DNA of 64,000 bases from Callaeas wilsoni. Taxonomy: Eukaryota; Chordata; Aves; Passeriformes; Callaeidae. Location of the stretch: positions 1-64,000 of the forward strand of contig VWPU01004989.1 in assembly GCA_013398955.1 (NCBI GenBank), written 5' to 3'. The position numbers and the translations under genes were made by a program. Position 1 is the stretch's first letter. Each line of letters begins with the position of its first letter. Below, one piece after another: positions 48,301 to 60,762 of this stretch. Under the pieces are notes generated by a model. It was given only the letters and a program-made list of their open reading frames with translations, ran no database searches and was not told the origin of the DNA.

Positions 48301-51300
48301 TTCTCCAGCATGCCTTAAAAATAAGGATTTAGTCATGGAAGTGGTTCAGTTTAACTTTCTCTTTGGTCTCACTCAGTTACGGATTTACTCTTTTTTTTCA
48401 GTTGTGTCCAGAGTCAGTTTCTGTCTCAGATAATGAGACTACTGGAATATACCAAAACTGCCTATGTGTCTGAGTACATTCATATTTGATGAACCCAATG
48501 TACAAATGGAAAAACACTGAGAAAGGAATAAAACTTCTATAAAAATATGAAAACTAAAAATCTTCTGTAAAAAAAAAAGTCTAATTTCCTCTGGGGAAGA
48601 TGAAATCTAATATTCTGATACATATCAAAGCTACCCAAAATACTGTGTTTATGAATGGCATTAAAATGTTTGTTTCAAAACAGTTTTCTGTAGGTGAAGT
48701 CAGTCTACTCTATGTCAGCAGCTCACAGAGTACAAGGCCACTTCCTTTGTTTCCATCCTCAATGGCATATCAAGGTTGCTGATCAGGCTACATTTGCACG
48801 GCTGCATCTTTCTATCTCCCATCTTGCTAACCGTGGTGTTACACTTAGCACAGAAGTCACACGAGAGTGGTAAACCACAAGAGTGTCAGGACACAGCCAC
48901 GAGAAGAGAGCGATGTTCAGTCTATGATGGACATGAGGCTTTTCATGAGGTGCTATGGGTCTCAGAGGGCAAAATTCCGGAAAAAAAAATTCCATAGAAT
49001 CATAATTCTATTTTAGGAGTTTGGCATTTAAAATGGAAATAAAAAACCTCTTTCTATATTTCTCATGTACACAAATTCCAAATTCCAGGTGAATTTCAGA
49101 TGGGAATAGACTATGGAAATGTTTTGCCTCATTCCAAAACTATGTTTTACTACAGAAAAAAAAAATGCAAATACAAAATACGACCATCTATGGTTGAAAT
49201 TGTTTCATATTTTTGAATGTTTCTACTCAGGAAAGAGCTCATTTTGTCACAAAAAATATAAAATCTTTTTTCTATATAAGGTATAAGGTCTTCTCAATAC
49301 CTTATGTAAGTGATCATAACATGGAATTCCATTTTATCTGAGTATGCAACCAATTGCAGAAATTGCATCAGATGCCAAGGTTATCAAACCATAGATCAAA
49401 AAATTTTCTCCCAACATACAAACATGTCTGAGAATTCCAGAATATTTCTTTTCCACATCAGATTAACTCAGTACTTTCATACAAGTATTAAAATGTGATT
49501 GCACCTCATAATTTCTTTCACAACAGAGTAAAATAAACAAAATCCAAGAGAAAAAACTTCAGACTAACCACTAGCTGTGTGAAGATAGCTCTTACACTGC
49601 TTAAGGGTTGCTCCTGCATGGTGTCCTTCTCTGTCCATCGCCCTTGTCCTGCAGGATATCTAAGCTATCTGAGCTGGTCTCCCTGTCTTATTTCTCATTT
49701 GTCAAGAAATTGTATCTGGGGCCCGAGAAATGAAATTTAAATGAAATTTTTAAAATAGCGATTGATTGTTGGTGTGAAGAGCTTCAGTCTGAGCAAATTC
49801 TTAAAAATATTTTAAAGAAAACTTCCTATCTTTATCTTCTTAGAACAATATATTACTTCATATATCTCCAGAAACGAAGGCATGAAATGGTAGGTAAAAT
49901 ATCAAGTAGCTAATGCTTAGCATTTTGAGATTGTTAATTAGATGCCTTCTGCTTTTTGTATGATGAATATTTTGCCAATGGTTGCTAATTATTATAGCAA
50001 TTAGGTTTAATAAGTCGCGAATTTCACAAGCTTAGGTCTTCTGGGTTACACTTTAGCCAATAGGGAGCGGGTGTTAATTAAGGACAAAGAAAAGAAGAAT
50101 TAAGAAGATTTGATGGGTTTAAGGAAACAGCAATTAAACAAAGTGCTAGAGTGATTTGCATATTTTAATAAGTCAAGAACTCTTGGATGTTCAGGAAAAA
50201 AGTTACATTTTCATTAGTCAGTGTAATTTTTCCAAAAGGTCTCTTTTCGGATTTTAACACTTTGTCTCCAGGAATATAAGATGAATGTCATTTTTAAAGT
50301 CTTTATTATTAGTGCTTTAAAACTGGTTCTAGATCTCAAAATAGGTAGTATTGGTATAAACATGAGCACTAATGGAACTTGCTATTATTTTGAGAGAACT
50401 AACGTATTGTCCTGAGTGTGGTATCTGTAAAGAAGGGCCCGCACAGGTTACCTCACCCGTATCTGTGACCTGCTAAGAAGCACCAAGAAACTCTGTGTCC
50501 GATAAAAAAACAGTTACAAAAAAATCAGGGTAAAATAAACCTTTTTTTTTCCTGGTGAAAACAACAGAAAAGATTTGTAGGGACGGAAATTCATCTCCTT
50601 CATAAGAGAAAGAGATCACTATACACATCAACATTCAGTGACAGGACACTGTCAAACCTATAGACCTTGTCTTAGTTCTGGTTTTTTTATACAACAAATG
50701 AACAACCCCACTGTTGGTATGAGGAAAACCACCTCGAATTAGTTCTAATTCAGTAGGAATAGTTCTGAACAGACTGCAAAGCACAGTGTTGTGGACAGAG
50801 TAGTTTTATTTAGAAGTCAACCTCATTGTTCCATGAAACAGTGCATTACACCTGGTCAATAATTGTTTAAGACTTTGCAGCTTAGGAAAATATCTTACAA
50901 AGCACATTGTAAGGAAAACTCAAATAGCATGCTCTACTAATGGTATTTTTTAAGAACCAGATTTTCACCATTGAAAGGTTAAAAAGTAGTAGATGATGTG
51001 AGTGCAATTCATGCCAGGAGCGCCAGTTTCTTAATGATTATGCTATTGTGTTGTAAGTTGACATCCACAGTACTAAATTTGCATGAGCCAAGAGGGGTGT
51101 AAACTGTTGATTTATTCATCAGCTAGTGAGGAATTGATGTGAGGAGTAGATCATAAGTGTCACAGGAACAATAGATCTTTTGAAACCCACTAAAGTTCAA
51201 ACACCTAATTGTTGAAAATATCACACAGATGCCAGAGTGGCGAGAAGGACAGTGCTTCTACAGAGCTCAATATGAGCCCCTTTTTTTAGGGGGGTTGAGG

Positions 51301-51413
51301 GCCAGGTTGATCAGGCTACTTAATGAAGAGGTAAGCAGGTGATGAGAAGTAAGAGATAAGGAAAGAGAGAAAGTAGGTATGAAGAGGTTTTCTTGTATAG
51401 ATCAGGCAAAAAT
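42306..51413. other. Unique non-coding DNA, 9 kb without a recognised gene
   Basis: AT-rich DNA without recognised transposons. The best candidate enhancer in the window (49895-50225) is listed separately. A block at about 48780-48970 is G+C-richer with several CpGs and open on both strands for about 70 codons; I do not recognise it. Degenerate TTATATTAAAATCT-like units occur at 45690-45740. CCATAGAATCATAATTCTA at 48991 mimics a CR1 start but is not followed by CR1 sequence. Confidence 0.5.
49895..50225. promoter_or_regulatory. Best candidate developmental enhancer (conserved non-coding element)
   Basis: Dense, non-repetitive set of binding-site cores: TTAATTAGATG (from 49934), CTAATTATTA (from 49985), GCAATTAG (49997-50004), CCAAT in AGCCAATAG (50055-50063), GTTAATTAA (50073-50081), AACAAAG, the SOX core (50137-50143), and an exact POU octamer ATTTGCAT (50154-50161). 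TCGCGA with two CpGs sits at 50015-50020, unusual in this CpG-poor window and suggestive of selection or low germline methylation. Homeodomain, SOX and octamer sites together are known features of vertebrate developmental enhancers in gene deserts. No ORF, repeat or splice signal explains the block. Conservation itself cannot be seen here. Confidence 0.4.
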
Positions 51414-51740
51414 TTCATAAAATCATACAATCATTAAGGTTGGAAAAGACCTCCAAGATCATTGAGTCCAGCCCTTGACCAGACACCACCTTGTCAACTA
51501 AACCACAGCACTACATGCCATGTCCAGTTATTTCTTGAACACTTCCAGGGCTGGTGACCTCAGCAGTACCCTAGGCAGTCCATTCCAATGCTTGACAACT
51601 CCTTCTGTGAAGAAATTCTTCCTGATGTCCAACCTGAACCTCCCCTGGTTAACCTTAATGTCATTTCCTCTTGTCCTGTCACTAGTTGCCTGGGGGAAGA
51701 GGCCGACCCTCACCTTGTTACAATCTCCTTCCAGGTAGTA
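51414..51740 (-). mobile_element. CR1 LINE 3' portion with ORF2 tail codons
   Basis: The plus strand reads TTCATAAAATCATACAATC, AAGGTTGGAAAAGACCTCC, AAGATCATTGAGTCCAGCC, a second typical CR1 subfamily start. It ends near CTCCTTCCAGGTAGTA. Minus-strand codons 51713-51528 keep the ORF2 tail [19 protein letters not shown] followed by LPR and SPALEVFKK. That 61-codon frame is intact but is only the end of ORF2, and the rest of the element is missing. It is among the less-diverged repeats here, so probably younger than the copy at 37620. Its 3' end is on the left. Confidence 0.95.
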
Positions 51741-54700
51741 CAGTAATTAGATTGTAATATAGACTGTTTATTGAGCAGGCGAGGAAGTACATCTGCCTCT
51801 GCTCCCCACAAACCCTATGCCATTTCTACTACCACAATTAAACAAAAATGTAATTGTATGTGCATTGTAGGCATAAAAACAGAAGAATCCTCATTTTCAG
51901 TCGTAACACAGGCAGCAAACACCTCGCCTTCTACTGTTTAAATTGCCACTTATCATGGAACGGACTGTCATACAAAGTTCTAATGTAGCAGCACAATAAG
52001 AATAGGCATCGCCAAAATAGCACTACACAAAGTTCATTGATTGATAGAAATAATAACACAAAACCACTGGTAGTCACACAGGCTTAGCCATCTGCTGCTG
52101 CAGTTACTATATCTTTCTTTTGTGGGGCTTGGGCACTGGCAAACATAATAAAACATTTGTTCCATTTAGAACGAGGCAGTTACAGTAATGTTGCCACAGG
52201 CAGAATAATAATGAAACTATCTTCCGTCTCTCCAGTTGCTCTTTAGCTACCAATGAAGTAATTTCTAAGCATGTTTTATCATTTCAAAGGTGAGAGTTAA
52301 AAATTCAGACTCATCTAGTCTTCTTAATTTCTGAATCCCACTAATGATAAGTAATGTTGTATAAATAATCATTTACATATAAATTATCACATTTCTGAGG
52401 CTGTGAGTAAAAATATCTTCTGCTGACCTAGCTGATCATTTGGGAGATGCTTAATCAAAAAAAACATGAAAGAAATACCACAGATCTTTACACAATAAAA
52501 ATGGTGTGCACAATAAATGTGCGGCCTAATCAGATAAAATTCAAAGATTTATAAATAGAGTTTATGGAAAGCAAAACTCTTCTTCATTTTCACTGAAACA
52601 TTTTCATTATGAAAAATGAAAATTATCTCCTTTAAGACCACTTTATTACACTTGATTTCAAGCTTCATTGAATATCGCTTTTACTTTGCATTTCCCTTTC
52701 ACAGACATTCTGTGAATAGTTCATTATTCCCTCCTGGAACTAAGAATTTGAACATCAGTTGCCCAGCCTGAGAGAAGTCTTCTGTCATCAAATTTCACTA
52801 CTCCTTTTCCCTACAAGTGCTGCCATCTCCTCACAGATGAAACCACTGATAGAATTGGTTAGTGGTTTGTGGGTTATTAGAATATCTCTGTACTCAGCAT
52901 GTATAGCAGTGGAGCATACCTTGATTGGTGTGACACTTTGACTGAAAAAAGGAAAAGACAGAGCTTCCGTTTAGAGTTATCCAAACTGTAAATCACCCAA
53001 GACGTCTTGGACCATACTGACAACCTGTTTAGATGAAATTAATGTTGAAATAAAAATAAATGTAAAAGCAGGATTACATGAGACTTGTGGAGTTCTTTGA
53101 AAGGGTGGCTTCGGAAAGGTATTAGGTCTTACTGTTAAATAATGCCATATATATTACATTTGTAATATTGAACTTATGTAATAAATAAATTATTTCTTTG
53201 TCATCTCATAAGAAACCAGTGAATTCAGAGTAATTTTATATGGATGGCAAGATCACTGGAAAGCTATATCCCTACTGTGAATATAGCCAGGAGAATGCTC
53301 TCAGTTAAGAATGAGGTATACACCTCAGCAAAATATACAGATCAGCATTCACTCTGATCCACCCAAACATGAGTCTGCAATATACCTGGAGCACATCTAT
53401 CTAAATAACATGTCTAGATTGTGTTCGATAACACAATGGCAAATTTTATCTCTGTGATGAATAAATGCCTGTCATATGTTGTTTGGAAGACTATTTTGCA
53501 ATTGTCCCTGATACTGAGTAGATAGAATAAGATTATCAGTGACACAGTTGCTAAGTCTATTAAAATTATTTGGCAATATTAAATGAGCTCATGGCTTCAG
53601 GCTGAGGACTTCATGCTGATGACTACTTCCTGCTTGATGTTACACATTGTTAGAGAAATGACCTTTAGCGACCTATGATAAAAATGTCAAATGTCATGTT
53701 TCTCCTATTCTGCACTGAACAGTCCATGCCTAATGAATGTCCTAAACTTCAAGACAGGAGCTCAAAAGAACACTTGAATGGGTGGAAATATAACAAGGGA
53801 GACTGAAGACCTCTTGATAACCCCTGATAGAAAGGTCAAATGCAGGAACTGGGCATTTTTGTGTAGTGGTTCATAGTGAATGAGATTTTTGCTGTTTAAG
53901 GGTTATCGCTGTAAGAAAATTTCATTAGTTCATTAAATGATTTACAGTTCTTCCAAATGAGCATGTGTAATTGCTGTCAAGAAAGACAATATATTTCCTC
54001 CCTTATTATACTTTTAATTTTTTTAAAAATTAAAAATTTTTAAAAATCTACAAGTTCCTGTGGTCATCTGTCTTTCTGACAAAAGCCTTGTGATCATGGT
54101 CTGATATTACTGGCAGACTTGTTTTAAGAGATGGACTTGTGTTTAAAAGATGACAAAACTTAGGCTCACTATGATCCCCAAGGAAAGGAAGAGTCATAGA
54201 CCTTCAACTGATTTATCATTCAAATCTTACTCATCTGCGAAATGCCTCTGATGGAGGAGGTGGAGTTGCTAAAAAAATAACATGAATACTTAACTACAAG
54301 TAGCAGTTCCAGAGTACAGGAAATGTCTCACTGCTATTGTCTTTAAAACTGTACATTAAACAAACTCAACTGGACTGTTCATCTTTGTTGTTAAATGACA
54401 CTTGACAGATAAAATTGTCAGGACTCTATTTCAAGAATGACAGCACAAATAAAAGTCTTTGGAAAACCTGCAATTATGTTAGGAAGAAGGTAGAAAAGGC
54501 ACCTTTGTTTTGTCCATTAAGAGATAAAATTTTCACAGTGCACATATCAAGGTTCAGCTGTTAAATCTTTCCTCTGAGCTCCTCATCCTTGACATCCAGA
54601 ACATGTGATCCTGACAGGTAGAGCTGACAATTTTATCTGCATCTCTAAATTACAAGCATGCCACCTAGAAAGACCTTGAGTGCCCCAAATTCCCCCGGAC

Positions 54701-56825
54701 CATTTATTTCTATATCAGTCCATCAAACTCTTATTATCTATGGCATTCATGTTTACCTCATTTCTTTGTAAACCTTCTTTAAATCTGAAAAACCAAATCA
54801 AAAGTCAGGCTGTTTATTTTGTATTTTTTTTTTTCAGAAAAATGTCATGTATGTGGTTTGGCATTTTACTGACCAAGAAAATGTATGCATCTCATCAGTG
54901 ACAAAGCTCCCGTAAGAACTGACATCAATTAAGTGTCTGATGAATACAATTACAGAGGTAGAGGAGAAGGTAAATTAAAGAAATTAACTTTATACAAGGA
55001 GAATAGATGCATATTATGTATATGACAAAACTGCAATATTGTTATAACAACAGAAAATTAAAAATTTATCCAACCAAATCAAAAAGTAAAGCTTAAAAGA
55101 CAGTACAAACATGTAGGAGAATCCACCAGATTTCCAATGATCTCTTAAAAGAGCATAATTTATTTTTATTACTAAAGAACCCAATGGCATCACAAACCAA
55201 TATATACAATGGGGGTAAAAGACCAATCTACTAAAGTAGAGCAACTGTGCTGAGAAACTTCTTAGCGTTTTCTACAAAGCAATGCTAAAAAAATGCTTTT
55301 TCAGGACAAATTTGCAGTGGTAATTTGAGATTGCAAAAATAGTTTTTTTAATAGGTGATAATTTATTGTCCAGATTCATCTTCTGTCATTATTTAACATG
55401 TTTAAGCCGGAAAGCTTCAGAGGATATTTTATATTTCCAGTAATAAGTCTCAGACTAGGAGACTATTTTTGCACTAATTTTCAATTTTTAAAGGTTTTTC
55501 AGGCAGCATGACTGTCACTGTCCTGGGACATTTCTCCAGTGCTGTTACAGATGCAGAACTATCTCAGAGCCAGTTTTGTGGCATAGTTGGGGTTTTTTTG
55601 GTTTTTTTTTTTCCTTGAAAATAGTTCATCTAATAATTGGCATATGAACTGTCACTAGTATATAAGATCTGGTGTTCTAGGATCACAGTGGTGAGGTTGT
55701 TTATCACTGTGTCTTGACTACAGTCTTGCTTTCTTTTATAAACATCTACGGTCCATCAGACTTGAGATTAGAACTCCAGAGCACACTTAGCGTTCAGTTC
55801 AGTGAAATACGGAAGTCTTTTCTTCCTCTTGCCTGGAAACGATCAGTATGAAAATCCATGACTGATGTTTTCTTTTTCAGAACTAGATGATCAGAGGAGT
55901 TGCTAGACAGTAAATCAGTAAAAAAAACTTGTTTCCGGGAGAATCGTGCTTAGCGAGAATGTGGGAAACTGCATTTAATTGAAAGAAACCACAAGATATG
56001 CAGACAAGAGCAACAATTTAAAAAAAAAAAAAAGGTAAATTAATGTCTTATTTTAAAAACGCAAGATTACATAAAAGCATATCAAAACACTTTTTAATTA
56101 CTGAAATATAAGTACTGGGTGCTATCTGATGTCTGTAGGAGTATATTTTTTGTGAGTTTTGGAGGGATATTCTTTGAGCTTGGCACGTCTACTGATTACT
56201 GCATATAGTGGCAATGAATTGCTCGTGGATATATATGACCAGCTGATGGGCTCTGTACTATCCCTGGCTGTCCTCTCCGAATAGATCCTTTCACCTCAGA
56301 ACACATTCTGTACAACCAACACTGCTTAAACAGCTATTATCCTTCAGAGACTTCAAACAAAATTTTTATGGGAGGAGAAGCTTGGGTCAGGGTATTCCTC
56401 TCTAAGATACCAGGCTTTCACATTCTTTCTCCATCATTTGTGCCCAAAATTGTGTTTGAATACATGAGTAGGGAGAAAGAAAAGCAGGGACAATGAGTAA
56501 TGATCTGTACAGTAATAAAGGTGATTCATCTCTGGCATTTCTCTGCATATGCGCCTAAAATTTCCACAGTAGTGCATAGTTCAAAGTGACAGATCTGTCA
56601 AGGTCAGCTTTTGCCATATACACGTATACAGTTTTGATGCAGCTGGTTCCTTCAACTGCCTGGCAGCTTGTGTGTCTCAGTGTGCTGGTGGAGGACAAGG
56701 ATCCCTGCAGTATGGTAAAACCAGGACACAAAAATAAGATGGTTAGGTTTTGCAGACATTTGCTTACACATGTGTGGATGCTGAAATGCTGTTAGCAGGG
56801 AAATTTTCTCTGCTTGCATTCATTC
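51741..56825. other. Unique non-coding DNA, no gene seen
   Basis: AT-rich. The block at about 51950-52220 has several CpGs and a TTGATTGATAG near 52038 (PBX/HOX-like core) and might be a weak conserved element. An inverted AT palindrome (TTTTTAAAAATTAAAAATTTTTAAAAA) covers about 54019-54045. Poly-T runs occur at 54823-54834 and near 55599, and a 14-A run at 56020-56033, none next to a transposon body. Confidence 0.5.
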
Positions 56826-57149
56826 TGTGAGAACTTTTCTTGTGCTGTGTAAGCTATGCAAACAATAGATAGGGTTTTTGTAAATAGCATTCATATCTGG
56901 TATCTTCTGACCTTGTGTACATTATATTAGGAAAAAACATTTCTAAGTGGGTGTCTGAGACTTTGACCAATCACCCTAGGAGAAGTGTGAACACTGTTCA
57001 ATTGCTTTATGGAACTAGAATATATAAATGGTATCGTAAATTTAATAAATAATTCATTCCTTGCTCTGACTCCTGCCTCGCTGCATCTCTGAACCCCTGC
57101 TTGGAAGCCCACACGCATGAGAAGCTCTCCGGTTGCTTATACGAGCACA
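56826..57149 (+). mobile_element. Possible endogenous-retrovirus solo LTR
   Basis: A block with LTR-like signals: GACCAATCAC (CCAAT box, 56965-56974), TATATAAAT (57021-57029), AATAAA (57044-57049), then a C/T-rich stretch CTCTGACTCCTGCCTCGCTG resembling U5. TG at 56826 and CA at 57148-57149 give a plausible 324-base element. Against it: TATA and AATAAA are only about 20 bases apart, so they cannot both act in one standard LTR; no target-site duplication matches at these edges; and I cannot name the family. A 63-codon minus-strand open stretch at 56927-57118 is inside it and not a gene. Confidence 0.4.
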
Positions 57150-58218
57150 AGCCTCTTCTGCTTTACTGACATTTGTTGCTTCTCTAGCACCCCTAACTGC
57201 AACTTCCCAAGTGGTTTGAAATGCCTAGTATGTAAAATAGAATGCTTATGAAAGTATAGAGATGTTCTAGTAAACACATTAGAACATAAAAAGTTGGTTG
57301 TTAAAGGATGGTTAATTTTCAATTCTGAAATAGTTGATTTCTTATAAGAATCAATGAAACAGCTAAAATTGCCTGTCACTAAGCATGCTCAGGGGTTTAA
57401 CTTAAGAAGGTCTTTCTGTGTGCATCTGTATTGTTCTGTCAGTTTGGAGTTCCAAATTCCCTCATCTCAGAAACTAGATTGGTTTTAGTTCTTTGACTCT
57501 GGGTAAGAGCAAAACAAGTACTTATTTGCCAGCCAGGAAACCTAGGCCTGAGAATGGACTGTGTCACATTTAATTCCCCTGGCTACAGAAATAATAATGG
57601 TTTCTTACACTTCGGTCTGAGATTCTACACTCAAGATAAGCAAAGTCAAGAAAAATGAGAATCCCTAGACTCTACGTGAGATGTGGACCCAGCTGCAAGA
57701 ACCCTCCCTAACAGAAACCTTGGAGTAAGACTCACATATTTAATTAGATATTTATGTGTCTTGTGAATGTTGATAGAAGAAGAGCCACCAAAACTGGGGT
57801 AAATACAACGCTAATGATCAATATCTTGCATATAATATATGCAGACATCAGGGATGAATATTTTTGTAGTTTTAAGTTCTTAATCCATACAGCTCAAGCC
57901 TGCTTTACTGTTTTTAACAGGATTCATGACAGCTAATTGCATTTACATTTGTTTATTTATTTATATTAGACATAAAACATTTGAGTGTGCTGTGTTCAGT
58001 GGACACATTAAAACCCCCAAGAATCTGATTTTAATATTGCTTAATTTACTCTGACCTCCATAAAAGGCTGTAGAGAATTTCTACAGTCATTCACCCTAAT
58101 CATAATTCATTTTCATCTTTATTTTAAAGAATTATGTAATCAGATTATTGTTTTATATACACTTTTTTGCATCCATTTTAATTTTTTTTCAACTGCAGTC
58201 AAAATCTGATTCCTACCT
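57150..58218. other. Unique non-coding DNA, no gene seen
   Basis: AT-rich, with a small TTTA run at 57951-57965. The 80-codon minus-strand open stretch at 57137-57379 has no recognisable features. Confidence 0.55.
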
Positions 58219-58450
58219 TAGAATCATAGACTCATATGGTATGCTCAGTTGGAAGGGACCCATTAAAATCATCAAATTCAATTCCTGGCCCTGCACAGAA
58301 CACCTCAAGAGTCACACCATGTCCCTGAGAGTATTGTCCAAATGCTTCTCAAACTCTGTCAGGCTTAGTGCTCCCTGGGGAACCCATTCCAGAGCTCAGC
58401 CACTCTCTCTGGCTGAAAAACTTTCCTGATCTTGCCAGACAACTCTCAAA
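58219..58450 (-). mobile_element. CR1 LINE 3'-end fragment (antisense), different subfamily
   Basis: Plus strand reads TAGAATCATAGACTCATATGG, AGTTGGAAGGGACCCA, TCAATTCCTGGCCCTGCACA, CCCTGAGAGTATTGTCC, CTCCCTGGGGAACCCATTCC, CTCTGGCTGAAAAACTTTCC. The order and wording fit a CR1 subfamily distinct from those at 37620 and 51414; the 'CTGGCCCTGCACA' wording groups it with the scrap at 6328. It is a truncated 3' end of about 230 bases with its 3' end on the left. A 93-codon plus-strand open stretch crossing it (58148-58429) is an artefact of antisense CR1. Confidence 0.93.
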
Positions 58451-60528
58451 GTCTTCCATCTCTACCAAATTTTCAAATTGCTATTTTATGTGTGCAAAAA
58501 AGTTACTGCCAAGAACACACCATACCTCCCACTGACAACACCTATGCAGAGAGGGACCAAAAATATGTGTGACTTTACCTACTCATACAAAAATTGTGTT
58601 GAAGGGTAGACACATGCCCTTGCCGAATGGGAACTGATGTGTCTTGATTAATACTATTATTTTCTCGTTTCCTTTTCCCTTATTTTTGGGCTGGGCTGTT
58701 GTCTCTCTCATGAGAACAGATTATTTTATGTCCCTTTTCCTCAGTAATCCTCTTTGACACAGAGTTGTCAACCTAAGCAACAAGAACTTCTTGGTTTTCT
58801 TCAGCCTTACCTCATGGGAGGGAAGCAGGTTGGATATGCACGAGTTAAGATTTTGAAACTAAGGCAAAGATGTCTGACTCTAATTTTAATTTTTTTTTTG
58901 TAAAGATCTTTCAGTGTGGCTGATGTGATGTCTATCACATCTTTATTAATCATTCCACTGAAATTACCAGGCTAAGGTAAGGACTATGGTTAATGGCACA
59001 GGTGTGATCTCATCTGAAGGTTTTAAAGGAATGACCCATGTTCAGTGTTGTCATGGTTTCTTGAACCTGCATGCATATTTCTTGAATTCTGGTTGATACT
59101 GGAAACATTTCTCTAGGTGTGTAAGATTTCCTTGTGAAATTGTGAGCTTGAGATCTCATTTTTATACTTCCATTGAGCTGAAAATTCCAGAGGTGGCAAT
59201 ACTATAGTATTATCTGGGGCTGACAATAAAGGTGTTTATCCTCAATGAGGCTGTCTTCATAAGGAAGGAACTTTAATGGAGAGCAAACAAATTTTTTCAA
59301 ACAGAATTGATTTCAGTTATAGAAGGTAAGCAAGAAACCAATATAGGGTGAAGGAAAAACACCCATCAGATTAGAAAGAACAGCAATTATTATAAAAAAT
59401 TATTTGCGACACTAGAGTTCTGGGAAAGGGCTGCCCAGCAGGATCCACATTCCTGTAGTATGTCTAAGAACTACCAGCTGTAATTACTGTTTAGAAGTCT
59501 CAGAGAGATTAAAATACCATTTGTGGCCTAATCAAAACTTCCATAAGTTCCTGCAAAGAGAAAAAATACCTAGATTTTAACAATATTCAGTCAAATATTT
59601 TATCTTTTCAAGTAAAAAGTCTATAAATATCATGTATTTATAGAGTGTATTTAGGGGAAGAAAAATATTTCCAAAAGCTTTAGCAAATCCTCTCCAAGCA
59701 TAATATAGCTAATTACTGGTATTTCATAGGAGCATGAATGAAATCTTCTTAGTATATCATAGAAAAACTAAAGCATTTAATAAATCATCTGTTTAGGATA
59801 TCAAGCAAAAATTAAAGCATTTCACAAATATCAGATATGCATAATCCTATCTAAAGACTTTTAAACCAAAGAGAGCATGTGATAGTTCCTGTAGCAAAGA
59901 TACTTCAGTCCTGGATTCCAAATAATACTAAAGTCAGAGTCAATGCTAACCAAAGTTGTGTCATATCTCCTCTCTGGTGATATATGGCCTAGCAGATGAC
60001 GCCTAGTTGAATTGATCTAGCACCTTAGTATTGCCAGCGAAACCACAGACGGAGCTACATAACATAATTGTTTGGTAAAGCTTCTTAACATTTCCTTGAC
60101 ACTGATGACAGAGGTTCCATAAGATGTTTTCAGTAAGATGTTACATGACTAACTTTATTTCTTCAGCCACATTTTTTCAAAGTGAAGAGAAAAAAATGTC
60201 CAAAACTACACTAAAACACCATTTTTGGAGATTTGGAAAAGAAGAACCTGAAAGTTTAAATATGCCTGCATAAAGGTGACTTGTGAAAATTAACTACTGA
60301 AGTAATATCGCATACAGACTGTGGACAGGATTATAGATTCCTTTCCCTACAGAACTCCAGTCTTATCCATCACTCAAGGACATGAAGCAGTGGTGGGTCT
60401 CTTTTGTAGAGGTTTGTCACAGAAGTTAAAGAACACGGTGAGGAGTGTAAGGAGCTAGGGTTACTACCCTGACATGGAAGCTCAAGGAAGGATCCAGTAT
60501 ATCTGTTCTGCAACATCAAGTCATTCAA
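58451..60528. other. Unique non-coding DNA, no gene seen
   Basis: AT-rich. T-rich tract at 58888-58899. I see no transposon, no RNA gene and no open stretch with coding texture. Confidence 0.55.
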
Positions 60529-60762
60529 CCTATGCACCAACTAGACCCTGTGCCACTCATTTCATCCCTCTAGGATGTGCTGTTCAGCCAGTTCTCCATC
60601 CACTTCACCATCCACTCAACCAGTCCACACTTCCCTATTTGCCTATGAGAATGCTGTGTGACACAATGTTGAAAGTCTCACTGAAGTCAAGGTGGACAAT
60701 ATCCACAGCTCCCCACTCACCCATCTGGGTAGTTATTTCACTATAGAAGGCAGTCAGGTTTC
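60529..60762 (-). mobile_element. CR1 LINE internal fragment with reverse-transcriptase motif A
   Basis: Antisense CR1 order: CACCAACTAGACCCTGTGCC, CAGCCAGTTCTCCATCCACTT, CACAATGTTGAAAGTCTC, TGAAGTCAAGGTGGACAATA, CACTATAGAAGGCAGTCAGG. On the minus strand, about 60710-60664, codons give AVDIVHLDFSETFNIVSH. This is reverse-transcriptase motif A of CR1 ORF2 (usual form V-D-V-V-Y-L-D-F-S-K-A-F-D): the catalytic Asp is kept and the second Asp is now Asn. Stop codons follow within about 20 residues. Unlike the other copies this lacks the 3' end, so it is an internal piece left by deletion, or its 3' part has decayed away. Confidence 0.9.

Noticed and set aside
48991..49012. CCATAGAATCATAATTCTA, like an antisense CR1 start
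   Set aside because: No GGTTGGAA or later CR1 blocks follow.
58148..58429. Plus-strand 93-codon open stretch
   Set aside because: Mostly antisense CR1 sequence.
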